Shown here: positions 26,758 to 35,523 of the stretch, one piece after another | Layout of the letters: each line of letters opens with the position of its first letter | Numbering within the stretch: position 1 is the stretch's first letter | Source: Sphingomonas sp. PAMC26645 | Lineage (GTDB): Bacteria > Pseudomonadota > Alphaproteobacteria > Sphingomonadales > Sphingomonadaceae | Assembly (NCBI RefSeq): GCF_004795835.1 | Contig: NZ_CP039249.1 | Span: forward strand, 3,943,001 to 4,007,000 | Direction of reading: 5' to 3' | DNA length: 64,000 nucleotides | Notes under the pieces: model-generated | The model's input: only the letters and a program-made list of their open reading frames with translations | What the model was told of the DNA's origin: nothing | The model's database searches: none | Program-made: the position numbers and the translations under genes

Positions 26758-27728
26758 TGAGGATCGCGCTGCCACCGACGATCGACGCCGCGGCGTTCGC
26801 GGCGCGCGATCCGTCGGCGGTGGTGCTCGATCTGCACGGCGAGACGATGGGCACGTCGTGGAGCGCGCGCTTCGCTGCGCCCGCCGGCACCGATCCGTCG
26901 TCGATCCACGCCGCGATCGTCGCGCGGCTGGCTGGGCTCGTCGCGGAGATGAGCCACTGGGCACCGGACTCGCTCCTGTCCCGCTTCAACCGGTCGCCAA
27001 GCGGCACCTGGACGACGCTCCCACCCGACTTCGCACACGTCATGACGCGCGGCCTGGCAATCGCCGAGATAACCGGCGGCGCGTTCGATCCGGCGATCGG
27101 CAAGCTCGTCGATGCCTGGGGTTTCGGCCCCGTCCCCGTCACACGCCCCCCAAGCATGCCCGAGATCGAGACGGCCCGCGCGACATCGGGCTGGTCCCGC
27201 CTCTCGTTCGTCCCCACCGGCGCGCACCTTCGCCAACCCGGCGGCACCGCGCTCGACCTTTCGGGGATCGCCAAGGGCCACGCGGTCGACACCATCGCCG
27301 ACCTCTTGCGCGACGCCGGCATCCCGAACGCACTGGTCGAGATCGGCGGCGAACTCGTCGGTCGCGGGATCAAGCCGGACGGCGATCCCTGGTGGGTCGA
27401 CCTCGAAAGCCCGCCCGGCCTGACGCTCCCCCCGCTCAGGATCGCGCTGCACGGCCAGGCAGTAGCGACCTCCGGCGACTACCGCCGCGGCGCGCACACG
27501 CTAGATCCCCGCACCGGACGCCCGATCGATACCGGCGTCGTCTCCGCCAGCGTCATCCACGAGACCGCGCTCGACGCCGATGCTTGGGCAACCGCACTCA
27601 CCGTGCTGGGGCCGGACGGCCTCGACCTCGCGCACAATCATCGCATCGCCGCCCGCCTCGTCACCGAAATCGACGGCACCGCCCGCGAATACCTGACTCC
27701 CGCACTCGCCGCGATGCTCGCAGACTGA
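26757..27728 (+). CDS. apbE: FAD:protein FMN transferase
   Basis: A 323-residue flavin transferase that attaches FMN from FAD to Ser/Thr of target proteins with Mg2+. All family motifs are present: GETMGTSWSARF, FDPAIGKLVDAWGFG, LDLSGIAKGHAVDTIADLL, VEIGGELVGRG, TSGDYRR...TLDPRTGRPID, and ADAWATALTVLG. No signal peptide or lipobox is visible, and the frame is closed upstream by a TGA. That is odd for an enzyme whose predicted target (the DUF2271 protein) is exported. It is the last gene of the PepSY-DUF2271-DUF4198-apbE operon. Confidence 0.93.
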   Translation: MRIALPPTIDAAAFAARDPSAVVLDLHGETMGTSWSARFAAPAGTDPSSIHAAIVARLAGLVAEMSHWAPDSLLSRFNRSPSGTWTTLPPDFAHVMTRGLAIAEITGGAFDPAIGKLVDAWGFGPVPVTRPPSMPEIETARATSGWSRLSFVPTGAHLRQPGGTALDLSGIAKGHAVDTIADLLRDAGIPNALVEIGGELVGRGIKPDGDPWWVDLESPPGLTLPPLRIALHGQAVATSGDYRRGAHTLDPRTGRPIDTGVVSASVIHETALDADAWATALTVLGPDGLDLAHNHRIAARLVTEIDGTAREYLTPALAAMLAD

Positions 27729-27748
27729 CGGCTAGAACCGAACGTCCC

Positions 27749-27802
27749 TGTTTCCCCGCGAAGGCGGGGACCCAGACTGGACTCCCGCCTTCGCGGGAGA
27801 AC
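27749..27802. repeat. Palindromic repeat (family E, copy 1)
   Basis: TTTCCCCGCGAAGGCGGGGA and a right arm TCCCGCCTTCGCGGGAGAAC are inverted around CCCAGACTGGAC. A close relative lies at 43255-43309. Confidence 0.85.
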
Positions 27803-27894
27803 AAGCTTAACTGCGCCGGATTGCACCGCCCCACCTGCGAGTGACTCCCCCCCACGACGCTACCCGATCCCGCCCTCGCGCGTTACCAAAGCCA

Positions 27895-28656
27895 ATGACC
27901 GACGCGCTCCCCCCCGCCATCCCCGCCGCGACGCTCGTCATCTTCCGCGACACGCCAGCCGGCCCCCCGGAACTGCTGATGGTCGAGCGTGCCAAGGCGA
28001 TGGCGTTCGCGGGTGGCGCATTGGTATTTCCCGGCGGCCGCGTTGATCCCGGCGACCGCGCGCTGGCGGCGCTGCTCGGCCGCCCCGACGACGAGACGGC
28101 CGCGCGCATCGCCGCGATCCGCGAAACGATCGAGGAGGCCGGGCTGCCGATCGGCCTGTCGCCGATGCCCTCCATCCAAGCCTTCGAGCGGTTGCGCGCC
28201 GCCCTTCACGCCGGAACCGCGTTCGGTGAAGCATTGGTGGACGCAGACACGTCCCTCGATCTCGATGCGCTGGAATATTTCGCCCGCTGGCGGCCAGCAC
28301 ACGCCCATGCGCGCATCTTCGACACGCGCTTCTATCTCGCCCGCCTGCCCGCCGAGGCCCCTGCGGCGCGGGTCGACGAGACCGAAAACGTCCGCCTGTT
28401 CTGGGCCACCGCGGTGCACGTTCTCGCCGAGACCGATGCCGGACGCGCGACGATCATCTTCCCGACCCGCCGCAATCTCGAACGCCTCGCGAAGTTTACC
28501 GATTTCGACGCCGCAGTCGCTGACGCCCGCGCGCATCCCATCCGCACCGTCACGCCGTGGACCGAGATACGCGACGGCGTCGAGCATCTCTGCATCCCCG
28601 ACGACCTCGGTTATCCGATAACGTCAGAGCCGATGTCGGACGCGGTGCGCGGCTGA
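27895..28656 (+). CDS. NUDIX hydrolase
   Basis: A 253-residue protein of the NUDIX fold. The Nudix box is split by an insertion: GGRVDPGDRALAALLG, then AAIRETIEEAGL, so the REtxEEaG metal-binding helix is intact, while the first acidic position is Asp instead of Glu. Such a lengthened box occurs in the NUDT7/NUDT19-like CoA-pyrophosphatase relatives. It should hydrolyse a nucleoside diphosphate linked to another group; the substrate is unknown. An in-frame GTG 18 codons upstream is an alternative start. The extensin-like gene begins 1 nt after the stop. Confidence 0.85.
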   Translation: MTDALPPAIPAATLVIFRDTPAGPPELLMVERAKAMAFAGGALVFPGGRVDPGDRALAALLGRPDDETAARIAAIRETIEEAGLPIGLSPMPSIQAFERLRAALHAGTAFGEALVDADTSLDLDALEYFARWRPAHAHARIFDTRFYLARLPAEAPAARVDETENVRLFWATAVHVLAETDAGRATIIFPTRRNLERLAKFTDFDAAVADARAHPIRTVTPWTEIRDGVEHLCIPDDLGYPITSEPMSDAVRG

Positions 28657-28657
28657 C

Positions 28658-29386
28658 ATGCGCGCGGTGCGAAGGACGATCGGGTGGCTGGTGGCGCTGG
28701 TCGTCATCGCGACGTTGGCGCTGATGCTGTGGGCGGGCCTGCGTGGACGGCCGCAGGACGTGCCTTGGGCGCCGCTCGATATCGGCCAGCCGATCGGCCT
28801 GCTCACGGGCCGCAAGCTCACCGCGCTGACCGAGGATTTTCCGCAATGCCGCGCGCTGCTCGACCGTGCCGGCGTCCGCTACACCGTCCTGCCGCCGCGC
28901 AAAGGCGAAGGGCAATGCGGCTATGCAGACGGCGTGCGCCTGACCGGCGGTGCTCGAAAGATCGCCTTCGCACCTGCCGGGTTAGGCGTCGCCTGTCCCG
29001 TCGGCGCGGCGATGGCGATGTGGGAATGGGACATCGTCCAGCCTGCCGCCGAACGTCACTTCGGCGCACGCGTCGCGACGATCGATCATTTCGGCAGCTA
29101 TAGTTGCCGCCGTATCGCCGGCAGCCATTCGAGCAACTGGAGCGAACACTCGACCGCCGACGCGGTCGACATCGCCGGTTTCCGCCTGACCGACGGCACC
29201 CGCATCACCGTCGCGCGAGACTGGAAGGGCGACGATCCCAAAGCCGCATTCCTCCGCGACGTCCGCGACGGTGCATGCCAGCTGTTCGCGACGACGCTGT
29301 CCCCCGACTACAACGCCGCGCACGCCGATCACCTGCATCTCGACCAGGCGAACCGTGGGTCGATGGGATGGCGTGCGTGTCGGTGA
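28658..29386 (+). CDS. Extensin-like C-terminal domain protein
   Basis: A 242-residue protein with an N-terminal transmembrane anchor (IGWLVALVVIATLALMLWAG), then a periplasmic domain of the bacterial extensin-like family. Diagnostic pieces are SYSCRRIAGSHSSNWSEHST, ADAVDIAGFRL and HADHLHLDQANRG, a His/Asp arrangement resembling D-Ala-D-Ala carboxypeptidase metal sites. Conserved cysteines lie near residues 64, 87, 110, 148 and 208. Cell-wall binding or hydrolysis is inferred. The gene follows the NUDIX stop by 1 nt. Confidence 0.88.
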   Translation: MRAVRRTIGWLVALVVIATLALMLWAGLRGRPQDVPWAPLDIGQPIGLLTGRKLTALTEDFPQCRALLDRAGVRYTVLPPRKGEGQCGYADGVRLTGGARKIAFAPAGLGVACPVGAAMAMWEWDIVQPAAERHFGARVATIDHFGSYSCRRIAGSHSSNWSEHSTADAVDIAGFRLTDGTRITVARDWKGDDPKAAFLRDVRDGACQLFATTLSPDYNAAHADHLHLDQANRGSMGWRACR

Positions 29387-29403
29387 TCCGATCCCCCTCG
29401 TTA

Positions 29404-29509
29404 CCCCCCTGGCGAAGGCCGGGGTCCAATTGGGAGACCTGGCTAAACGAAGGGGTGCGCATCGTTACTGCGACCTCTCCAATTGGGCCCCGGCCTTCGC
29501 CGGGGTGGA
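29404..29509. repeat. Palindromic repeat (family F, copy 1)
   Basis: Arms GGCGAAGGCCGGGGTCCAAT and ATTGGGCCCCGGCCTTCGCC surround a core containing CGTTACTGCGACCT. The same element lies in reverse orientation at 43385-43491. Confidence 0.85.
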
Positions 29510-29546
29510 TAACGCCCTGACAGTCCGCCTCGCTACCCGCGAGATT

Positions 29547-30101
29547 TCAACTCGCCAAGGTCGTCCCCGAATCCACCTTCTCGACCCAGTAAGGAAAGAA
29601 AGCCGGCTGCCGGTTCGACCAACCCGAGGCAGTTGCCGCCGCCTCGCTGATCGACTGAAGTAGTTTGCGCCGCAGTTCCGGATGCAGATGCGGGAGTGCC
29701 GCCGCCGCGCAGAACGCCGACGGCAACCAAGGCCGAACTTCCGCGCCGATCAACCGCTCGTACAAAAACCGCAACGCAGAGAAGCTTGTCAGCCGCCCCT
29801 GCCCCAGGTCGAACGCGACGAGCGTCATCAACGGCGCCAGGAACGGCTCGATCGCATCGAGGCCGCTATCGTCCGGCACCATCGCGCGCAGATCGGGAAG
29901 GTTGTTATAGAGCCGCGCCTGCGCCCGGATGCTCGCCGCCTCGACGACGTCGCGCGACCAGCGCTGCATCGCGTCCTCGCGGTCCAGGCCTACGTCGAGC
30001 GATCGCCGGATATACCGCTGCGTCGAGCTCGGAAAAGCCGCGAATTCCTTCATCTCGGCGAGGGTCATCGACCCCTGTGCCGGTTTCATTCTGGAAGCCA
30101 T
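29547..30101 (-). CDS. Uncharacterised protein, helical
   Basis: A 184-residue protein, predicted mostly alpha-helical, with no signal peptide or clear membrane segment. Notable pieces are TQRYIRRSLDVGLDREDAMQ at the N-terminus and FLAPLMTLVAFDLGQGRLTS in the middle. I do not recognise a family. Codon usage and GC content match the neighbours, which argues for a real gene. It is flanked by a family F repeat downstream. Confidence 0.6.
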   Translation of the reverse strand: MASRMKPAQGSMTLAEMKEFAAFPSSTQRYIRRSLDVGLDREDAMQRWSRDVVEAASIRAQARLYNNLPDLRAMVPDDSGLDAIEPFLAPLMTLVAFDLGQGRLTSFSALRFLYERLIGAEVRPWLPSAFCAAAALPHLHPELRRKLLQSISEAAATASGWSNRQPAFFPYWVEKVDSGTTLAS

Positions 30102-30283
30102 GTCGTCACCCCGCTCTCGTCAAGGAACCGGTAGACTATGCGCTCGGATGGTTAACAACGACCCTATCGCGCGTCATCTTTCCGTAACAGCAAGCGACCA
30201 TGAAAGCTGTTGCGCTGCAACAACGCTGCGACGAACCGAACGAAACTAAGCGATTTGATCGTCTTGCGCGGCGTTTGGGCAAC

Positions 30284-30313
30284 AAAAAAGCGCCGGTCGT
30301 TGCCGACCGACGC
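30284..30313 (-). terminator. Rho-independent terminator
   Basis: On the minus strand the stem GCGTCGGTCG/CGACCGGCGC with a GCAA loop is followed by TTTTTT. It lies 24 nt after the stop of the 99-residue protein gene. Confidence 0.85.
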
Positions 30314-30337
30314 CCGTTCGTTGAGCAGATGCGAGGG

Positions 30338-30637
30338 TTACGCCTGCTTTTCGCGCAGCGCCCGCTCGGCATCCTCGTCATAGCCCGACGACTTCGCCGG
30401 CTCGGTGCCAGAGCCCGGCTGCGTCGCCGAAATCGGATCGCTGCCGTCCATCGACTCGTCGAGCCCGTTATCGAGACGTGCGTCGGCGCTATCGGGGTTC
30501 TTCTGAAGCCGCTTGCCGATCGACTTGTCCTGGCCCGCTTCCTGGCGTGGATCGCGACCCGAGCTTTTGCCGTCGGCATCCTTGTCGTCGGGCGCTACGG
30601 ACAGGCTATCCAGCGCGCTCTTATCTATGTCGGTCAT
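30338..30637 (-). CDS. Small acidic hydrophilic protein
   Basis: A 99-residue, very hydrophilic protein rich in Asp, Lys, Ser and Gly, with no cysteines and probably disordered (for example DDKDADGKSSGRDPRQEAGQ). It is preceded by a purine-rich AAAGGGACG and followed by a strong terminator, both supporting expression. I do not know its function; low-complexity soluble proteins of this type can be stress- or desiccation-related, which is only a guess. Confidence 0.65.
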   Translation of the reverse strand: MTDIDKSALDSLSVAPDDKDADGKSSGRDPRQEAGQDKSIGKRLQKNPDSADARLDNGLDESMDGSDPISATQPGSGTEPAKSSGYDEDAERALREKQA

Positions 30638-30718
30638 TACGACGTCCCTTTTTAATCTTGGCGAATACCAACGGTCGAAGTGCGCTTTGTTTCCCCGCGA
30701 AGGGCCCCGGGAAGCGGC

Positions 30719-31510
30719 TCAATCGAGCGGCGTCACCTTGACCGTCTGCTCCCACAGATATGCCTGCCCGAACACCGTCATGAACGCGATATCGGTCGCA
30801 TCGCGCCCCACGCAGACCCGCGCGATATCGCTGCACGTCGCCATCTTGGTCGCATCGATCAACCGCCAGTCGCCGGCGAGCCACAGCTCCGCGACCGCAT
30901 GGAAGTCGGGCGGATCGACCCCCGGCGCATAGGCCGACACGCACCGCGCCGGTATCCCGCCCGCCCGCGCGAGCGACACCAGCAGATGCGAATAATCCCG
31001 GCACACGCCCGAGCGCGACGCGAATGTATCGAGCGCGGTCGTCTCTCCGCTGCTCGATCCACAGCGATAGTCGAGCGACTGGTACACCCACTCGGTCAGC
31101 GCCGCCGCCAGCGGACCGCCTTCCAGCCCGCCGAACTCGCGCGCGACGAAGCCCTCGAAGCGGTCCGACGGACAATAGCGGCTCGGCATCAGATACGGCG
31201 TCAGCTCGCCATCGAGCATTCGCGGCGGCGTCGCCGGATACAGCTCGAGCTGCACCCGCTCGCGATTTACGGCGACGATCGCCTTATACTCCGCCGTGAA
31301 CCGCCCATGCCCGCGCGACCAGCAACGTTGCCCGATCCCATCCTCGCCGCGCACCGCACGGATCGGACTGTCGGACCACAAGGTAAGGGATTCGGACTCG
31401 ATCGTCTGGTCGGCCATCGCCGCCGCCTCGATCTGGAGGAGCACATCGGCATCCCCCGCGATCCCGTAATCCAGACGCACGTCGATCGAGAGCCGCATTG
31501 CGCGTCCCAT
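30719..31510 (-). CDS. Transglutaminase-like family protein
   Basis: A 263-residue protein of the bacterial transglutaminase-like cysteine protease group. An N-terminal beta domain spans about 1-135. The catalytic triad is Cys in FASRSGVCRDYSHLLV (about 172), His in DFHAVAEL (about 207) and Asp in WRLIDATK (about 222). Probable role: peptide cleavage or crosslinking in the cytoplasm; no export signal is visible. A convincing terminator of the upstream BI-1 gene lies just before its start, so it is transcribed separately. Confidence 0.9.
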   Translation of the reverse strand: MGRAMRLSIDVRLDYGIAGDADVLLQIEAAAMADQTIESESLTLWSDSPIRAVRGEDGIGQRCWSRGHGRFTAEYKAIVAVNRERVQLELYPATPPRMLDGELTPYLMPSRYCPSDRFEGFVAREFGGLEGGPLAAALTEWVYQSLDYRCGSSSGETTALDTFASRSGVCRDYSHLLVSLARAGGIPARCVSAYAPGVDPPDFHAVAELWLAGDWRLIDATKMATCSDIARVCVGRDATDIAFMTVFGQAYLWEQTVKVTPLD

Positions 31511-31522
31511 TCCTGTCCCGAG

Positions 31523-31560
31523 GCCAAAAGAAAAGGGCCCGGCGGTGTCCCGCCGAGCCC
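31523..31560 (-). terminator. Rho-independent terminator
   Basis: On the minus strand the stem GGGCTCGGCGG/CCGCCGGGCCC with loop GACA is followed by TTTTCTTTT. It ends the BI-1 family transcript. Confidence 0.88.
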
Positions 31561-31586
31561 TGCGTTCGTCACACCCTTAGCGGGAG

Positions 31587-32336
31587 TTAGTTGCGGCTGC
31601 TACCAAACAGACGCAGCACGAACATGAACATGTTGATGAAGTCGAGGTACAGGCTCAGCGCCGACATGATGACGACCTTGCCGACCATGTCCGTACCAGC
31701 GACCTGCGCATACAGCGCCTTGGTCCGCTGCGTGTCGTAGGCGGTGAGGCCCGCGAACAACAGCACGCCGACACCGCTGATGACCAGCTGCATCACGCCC
31801 GACTGCAGGAACATGTTGATCAGGCTCGCGACCAGCAGGCCGACGACGCCGATGATCAGGAACGTCCCGAACGCCGACAGGTCGCGCTTGGTCGTGTAGC
31901 CGTACAGACTAAGACCAGCGAAACCGGCGGCGGTGGCGAAGAACGCGCCTGCGATCGACGTGCCGCTATAGACCAGGAAGATGGTCGACATCGACAGGCC
32001 CATCAGCACGGCAAAGCCCCAGAAGAGCATCTGCATCGTGCCGGTCGACATCTTGTTCTGGCCATAGCTCATGCCGAACACGACCGCGAGCGGCGAGAAC
32101 ATGATGACGTACTTCAGGATGCCGCCGCTCATGAACACCTGTGCGGCAGGCGACTCTGCGCCGCCCCATGCGAACAGCATCGCGACGATGCCGGTCAGCA
32201 GGACAGCCGAGCCCATGTAGTTATACACGGACAGCATGTACGACCGGAGACCAGCGTCATAGGCCTCGGTACGCTGGCCCGTGGCCGTCGTTCCGAACGG
32301 CGCGGCGCGGGGCTGGGGGTCAGACCAATTAGCCAT
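31587..32336 (-). CDS. Bax inhibitor-1/YccA family membrane protein
   Basis: A 249-residue protein with seven hydrophobic segments in the order typical of the BI-1 (TMBIM) family. It has GTFLIIGVVGLLVASLINMF in the middle and FAGLTAYDTQRTKALY late, the Asp-containing pair region of this fold. Homologues are proton-sensitive calcium leak channels or modulators of FtsH (E. coli YccA). I chose the ATG giving MANWSDPQ because AAAGGAG precedes it; an earlier in-frame ATG overlaps that site. Monocistronic with a terminator. Confidence 0.9.
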   Translation of the reverse strand: MANWSDPQPRAAPFGTTATGQRTEAYDAGLRSYMLSVYNYMGSAVLLTGIVAMLFAWGGAESPAAQVFMSGGILKYVIMFSPLAVVFGMSYGQNKMSTGTMQMLFWGFAVLMGLSMSTIFLVYSGTSIAGAFFATAAGFAGLSLYGYTTKRDLSAFGTFLIIGVVGLLVASLINMFLQSGVMQLVISGVGVLLFAGLTAYDTQRTKALYAQVAGTDMVGKVVIMSALSLYLDFINMFMFVLRLFGSSRN

Positions 32337-32458
32337 TGTGAAATTAGCTCCTTTGTCCGGCATGGTGCCGGTTACGGTGAATATCGTCTTTTACAGGACG
32401 CTTTTCAAGCAGAGTGGTTGCATCGGCATGGTGGTTCGCGGTTAACCTGCCGCAATCC

Positions 32459-33016
32459 ATGATCCGCCTTTTCGTCGCCCTTCGCCCGCCACCCGCTATC
32501 CGTCAGAGCTTGCTCGACATAATGGAGGGCGTGCCGTCCGCGCGCTGGCAGGACGAGGAACAGCTGCACGTTACGCTCCGCTTCATCGGCGAGGTCGAAC
32601 GGCCGATGGCGGAGGACGTCGCGATCGCTTTGAGCCAGATCGTCGCGCCGGTCCCGAGCGTCGCGCTCACCGGAGTCGGCCGGTTCGAGAAGCGAGGGCG
32701 AACCGATACGCTGTGGGCCGGCGTGACGCCGCACGAGGCGCTCGCCGCGCTCCACCGCAAGGTCGACCAGGCATGCGTTCGTGCCGGCCTCCCGCCCGAA
32801 CACCGCGCGTATCTCCCGCACATCACCGTCGCGCGGCTGGCGCGGTCGGCGGGCGTCGGGTTCGCGATCGAAGACTGGCTTGCGACGCATGCCGCGCTGA
32901 CAAGCGCGCCCTTCCCGCTACCCCATCTCGTGCTGTACCAGAGCCATCTCGGCCGCGACGGCGCGACGTACGAACCCGTCGCGCGCTGGCCGCTCGATAG
33001 CGGGGGTGGAACCTGA
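32459..33016 (+). CDS. thpR: RNA 2',3'-cyclic phosphodiesterase
   Basis: A 185-residue 2H phosphoesterase, historically named 2'-5' RNA ligase. Both catalytic HxT motifs are present: LHVTLRFIGE near residue 40 and LPHITVARL near 123. It hydrolyses 2',3'-cyclic phosphates at RNA ends. The start giving MIRLFVAL fits the family's first strand; an upstream in-frame ATG adds residues unlike the family. It is followed after about 44 nt by sodC. Confidence 0.9.
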   Translation: MIRLFVALRPPPAIRQSLLDIMEGVPSARWQDEEQLHVTLRFIGEVERPMAEDVAIALSQIVAPVPSVALTGVGRFEKRGRTDTLWAGVTPHEALAALHRKVDQACVRAGLPPEHRAYLPHITVARLARSAGVGFAIEDWLATHAALTSAPFPLPHLVLYQSHLGRDGATYEPVARWPLDSGGGT

Positions 33017-33060
33017 GCCACGGCGAAGGGTTCGCCAAGAGATCAACAGGGAGAAACACT

Positions 33061-33597
33061 ATGCGGATTGCGACACTGGCATTGCTCGGCGCGGCGACGA
33101 TCGGGCTGACCGCCTGCGAGAAGACTGGCATGGAGACCGGTGCCCCCGTATCCGGCGGCCAGCGCGCCACCGCGACGCTCCAGACCGCGACCGGCAGCGA
33201 TGTCGGCCGAGCAACGGCAACCGAAGTCGCGGGCGGCCTCCGCTTCACGCTCGACGCCAAGGCGATGCCCCCCGGCACGCACGGCGCACACATCCATATG
33301 GTCGGCCGTTGCGACGCCCCCGACTTCACGACCGCGGGCGGCCACTGGAACCCGACCGGCATGAAGCACGGCAGCATGAACCCGCAGGGTCCGCATGAAG
33401 GCGACCTGCCCAACCTGATCATCGGCAACGATGGACGTGGCACGATCGGCATCACGATCCCGGGTGCGACGATGGCGGGGCTGATGGACACGGACGGCTC
33501 GGCGTTCGTGGTGCATGCCGGTCCCGACGATCTGATGACAGATCCGGCCGGCAACAGCGGCGGGCGCATCGCCTGCGGGGTGTTCCAGGCGGGGTAA
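33061..33597 (+). CDS. sodC: Cu/Zn superoxide dismutase, lipoprotein form
   Basis: A 178-residue protein with a lipobox (IGLTAC, Cys19), so it should be lipid-anchored in the periplasm. Metal ligands are visible: HIH in GAHIHMVGRCDA, His in GGHWNP, His in GPHEGDLPN, and VVHAGPDD. The intramolecular disulfide cysteines are GRCDA and RIACGVF. It dismutes superoxide. AGGGAG precedes the ATG. All active-site residues needed for copper and zinc appear present. Confidence 0.92.
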   Translation: MRIATLALLGAATIGLTACEKTGMETGAPVSGGQRATATLQTATGSDVGRATATEVAGGLRFTLDAKAMPPGTHGAHIHMVGRCDAPDFTTAGGHWNPTGMKHGSMNPQGPHEGDLPNLIIGNDGRGTIGITIPGATMAGLMDTDGSAFVVHAGPDDLMTDPAGNSGGRIACGVFQAG

Positions 33598-33746
33598 GCA
33601 CATAGCCCCTCATAACGCTTCGGGAGGGGCGCGTTCGCTTGTATAATTTCCGTTCGTGCTGAGTAGAGACCGAATAGTGGCCGAAGGCGGCGTATCGACG
33701 GCTCGTATCGAAACACAGTTTTCGCGCACCGACCTGCCCCCTCCCC

Positions 33747-33812
33747 GTTCGCCCTTAGCGAAGTCGAGGGGCATGCCCCAAGCGTAGGTGCTTCGACTTC
33801 GCGCAGCACGAA
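33747..33812. repeat. Imperfect inverted repeat (family G)
   Basis: CGTTCG...AGCGAAGTCGA is mirrored by TCGACTTCGC...CACGAACG across about 20 nt. It lies in the 252-nt gap between sodC and the convergent MFS gene, where I see no coding sequence. Confidence 0.65.
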
Positions 33813-33849
33813 CGGAAGAGGGTGACCGGGCTAGGGTCAACAGGGGCGG

Positions 33850-35418
33850 TTAAACCGCCTCCCCCGCCGCCCGAGCCCTAGCCTCTCGCGTAGCCTCGGC
33901 CCGCGGCGCCAGTCGATACGCCGCCACCGCACAGGCCAGCGTGATCGGCGTCACGACCAGCAACGAAAGCATCCCGATCGACAAGCTCCCGGTCAGCGTC
34001 GACACCCGCCCCGCCATATATGGCCCGAGTGCCAACCCGATCAGCGTCGTCCCGATGAAGAACGTCGCGGTCGCCGTCCCCCGCATCCGCGGCAACACCA
34101 TGTCCTGCGTAGTCGCCGCCGCAGCCCCCAGCGCGCACGACGCGGTCAACTGCGCGAGGAATATCCCCGTATAGAACGCGACCGGCGACGACGCGGTGAA
34201 GGCGAGGATCAGGAACGGCACCGGCACCACCGCCCCGAAGATCACCACCCACAACCGCCCCGCCGGGTTGCCTTGCCGCAACCGATCCGACACCACCCCG
34301 CCGATCGTCAGCCCCAGGAAGCCAGCGGTCGCGCCAAGGCTGCCGATCATGAACCCCGCCGACGCCGGCGTCGCACCAAGCTCGCGGAGCGCATACGGCG
34401 CCGCCCAGAAACTCGCGGCATAGCTCAGGAACGCGTTCAGCCCATAGGCCACCACCGTGCAGAGGAACGCCGGCGTCCCGACGATCAGCGCAAAGGTCGG
34501 CGGATCGCGCCGCTTCAGCGCCGACGCCCACGAGAACACCGCGTAAACACCGATCCCGATCGCCACCCATTGCGGCCACGGTTCACCCGCCGCGACCAGC
34601 CCCGACACCGCCGCAACCACGACTGCGAGCGCAATGAGATTATACCCCAGCGCCTTCGCACCACCCATCGCCGCACCGATCAAGGTCAGCGGCGGCACGA
34701 TCGTCACCAGTTCGGCGCCGAACGCGCGGAACGGCGCCGGATGCTTGTCCGGCTCGGGCAGCCCCTCGACAAGCCCGCGGATTGGCTCCTTCAGCGTCGC
34801 GATCCACACCGCCAGCAACAGCCCCGGCACTCCGACCGCCATGAACGCCGCCTGCCAGCCGACCAGGCCAAGCGGTCCGCCGCCGGGATAGGCCTTGTTC
34901 CAGCCCTGCACGATCAGCCCGCCGATGAACAACGAACACCCGCCGCCGACATAGAGGCCTGCGGAGTAGATCGACAACGCGGTCGCACGCAGCCGCTTGG
35001 GAAAATAGTCGGAGATGATCGAGTATGCCGAAGGACTAGCCGTTGCCTCGCCGATCCCGACCCCGATCCGCGCGGCGGCAAGATGCCCGCCGGTCTTTGA
35101 AAAGCCCGACAGCGCGGTCATCACCGACCATAGCGACAGTCCGATCGTCATCAGCCTGACGCGGTGCCAATTATCCGCCAGCCGCCCCAGCGGAATGCCG
35201 AACAGCGAATAGAACACGCCGAACGCGGTGCCGTACAGGAACCCGAGATCCTGGTCCTTGAGCCCCAGGTCGCGCTTGATGTCCTCCGCCAGGATCGAGA
35301 TGATCTGCCGGTCGACGAAGTTCAGGACGTAGACGAGGAACAGGATCGACAACACGTACCAGGCGTAGCGCGATGCACCTTTCTCCGGCTCGCCCATAAC
35401 GGTTTCGGCGTTTGCCAT
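33850..35418 (-). CDS. MFS transporter, spinster-like
   Basis: A 522-residue, 12-helix major facilitator. The start pattern LSILFLVYVLNFVDRQIISIL with the Asp-Arg pair in helix 1, and FGIPLGRLADNWHRVRLM in the 2-3 loop, place it in the group often called spinster-like in alphaproteobacteria. A central cytoplasmic loop (about 205-240) is followed by helices 7-12. The substrate is unknown; relatives carry lipids, organic acids or aromatics. Monocistronic. Confidence 0.9.
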   Translation of the reverse strand: MANAETVMGEPEKGASRYAWYVLSILFLVYVLNFVDRQIISILAEDIKRDLGLKDQDLGFLYGTAFGVFYSLFGIPLGRLADNWHRVRLMTIGLSLWSVMTALSGFSKTGGHLAAARIGVGIGEATASPSAYSIISDYFPKRLRATALSIYSAGLYVGGGCSLFIGGLIVQGWNKAYPGGGPLGLVGWQAAFMAVGVPGLLLAVWIATLKEPIRGLVEGLPEPDKHPAPFRAFGAELVTIVPPLTLIGAAMGGAKALGYNLIALAVVVAAVSGLVAAGEPWPQWVAIGIGVYAVFSWASALKRRDPPTFALIVGTPAFLCTVVAYGLNAFLSYAASFWAAPYALRELGATPASAGFMIGSLGATAGFLGLTIGGVVSDRLRQGNPAGRLWVVIFGAVVPVPFLILAFTASSPVAFYTGIFLAQLTASCALGAAAATTQDMVLPRMRGTATATFFIGTTLIGLALGPYMAGRVSTLTGSLSIGMLSLLVVTPITLACAVAAYRLAPRAEATREARARAAGEAV

Positions 35419-35523
35419 GATCCCTCCCCGATGTTTTTCGAGCTATGGGTATCAGAGGCAAGAAGAGAGAAACAGCGCTTTCGACAGCCTCGGGTACGCC
35501 AGGGCGACCGGCGCGCGTCTACC

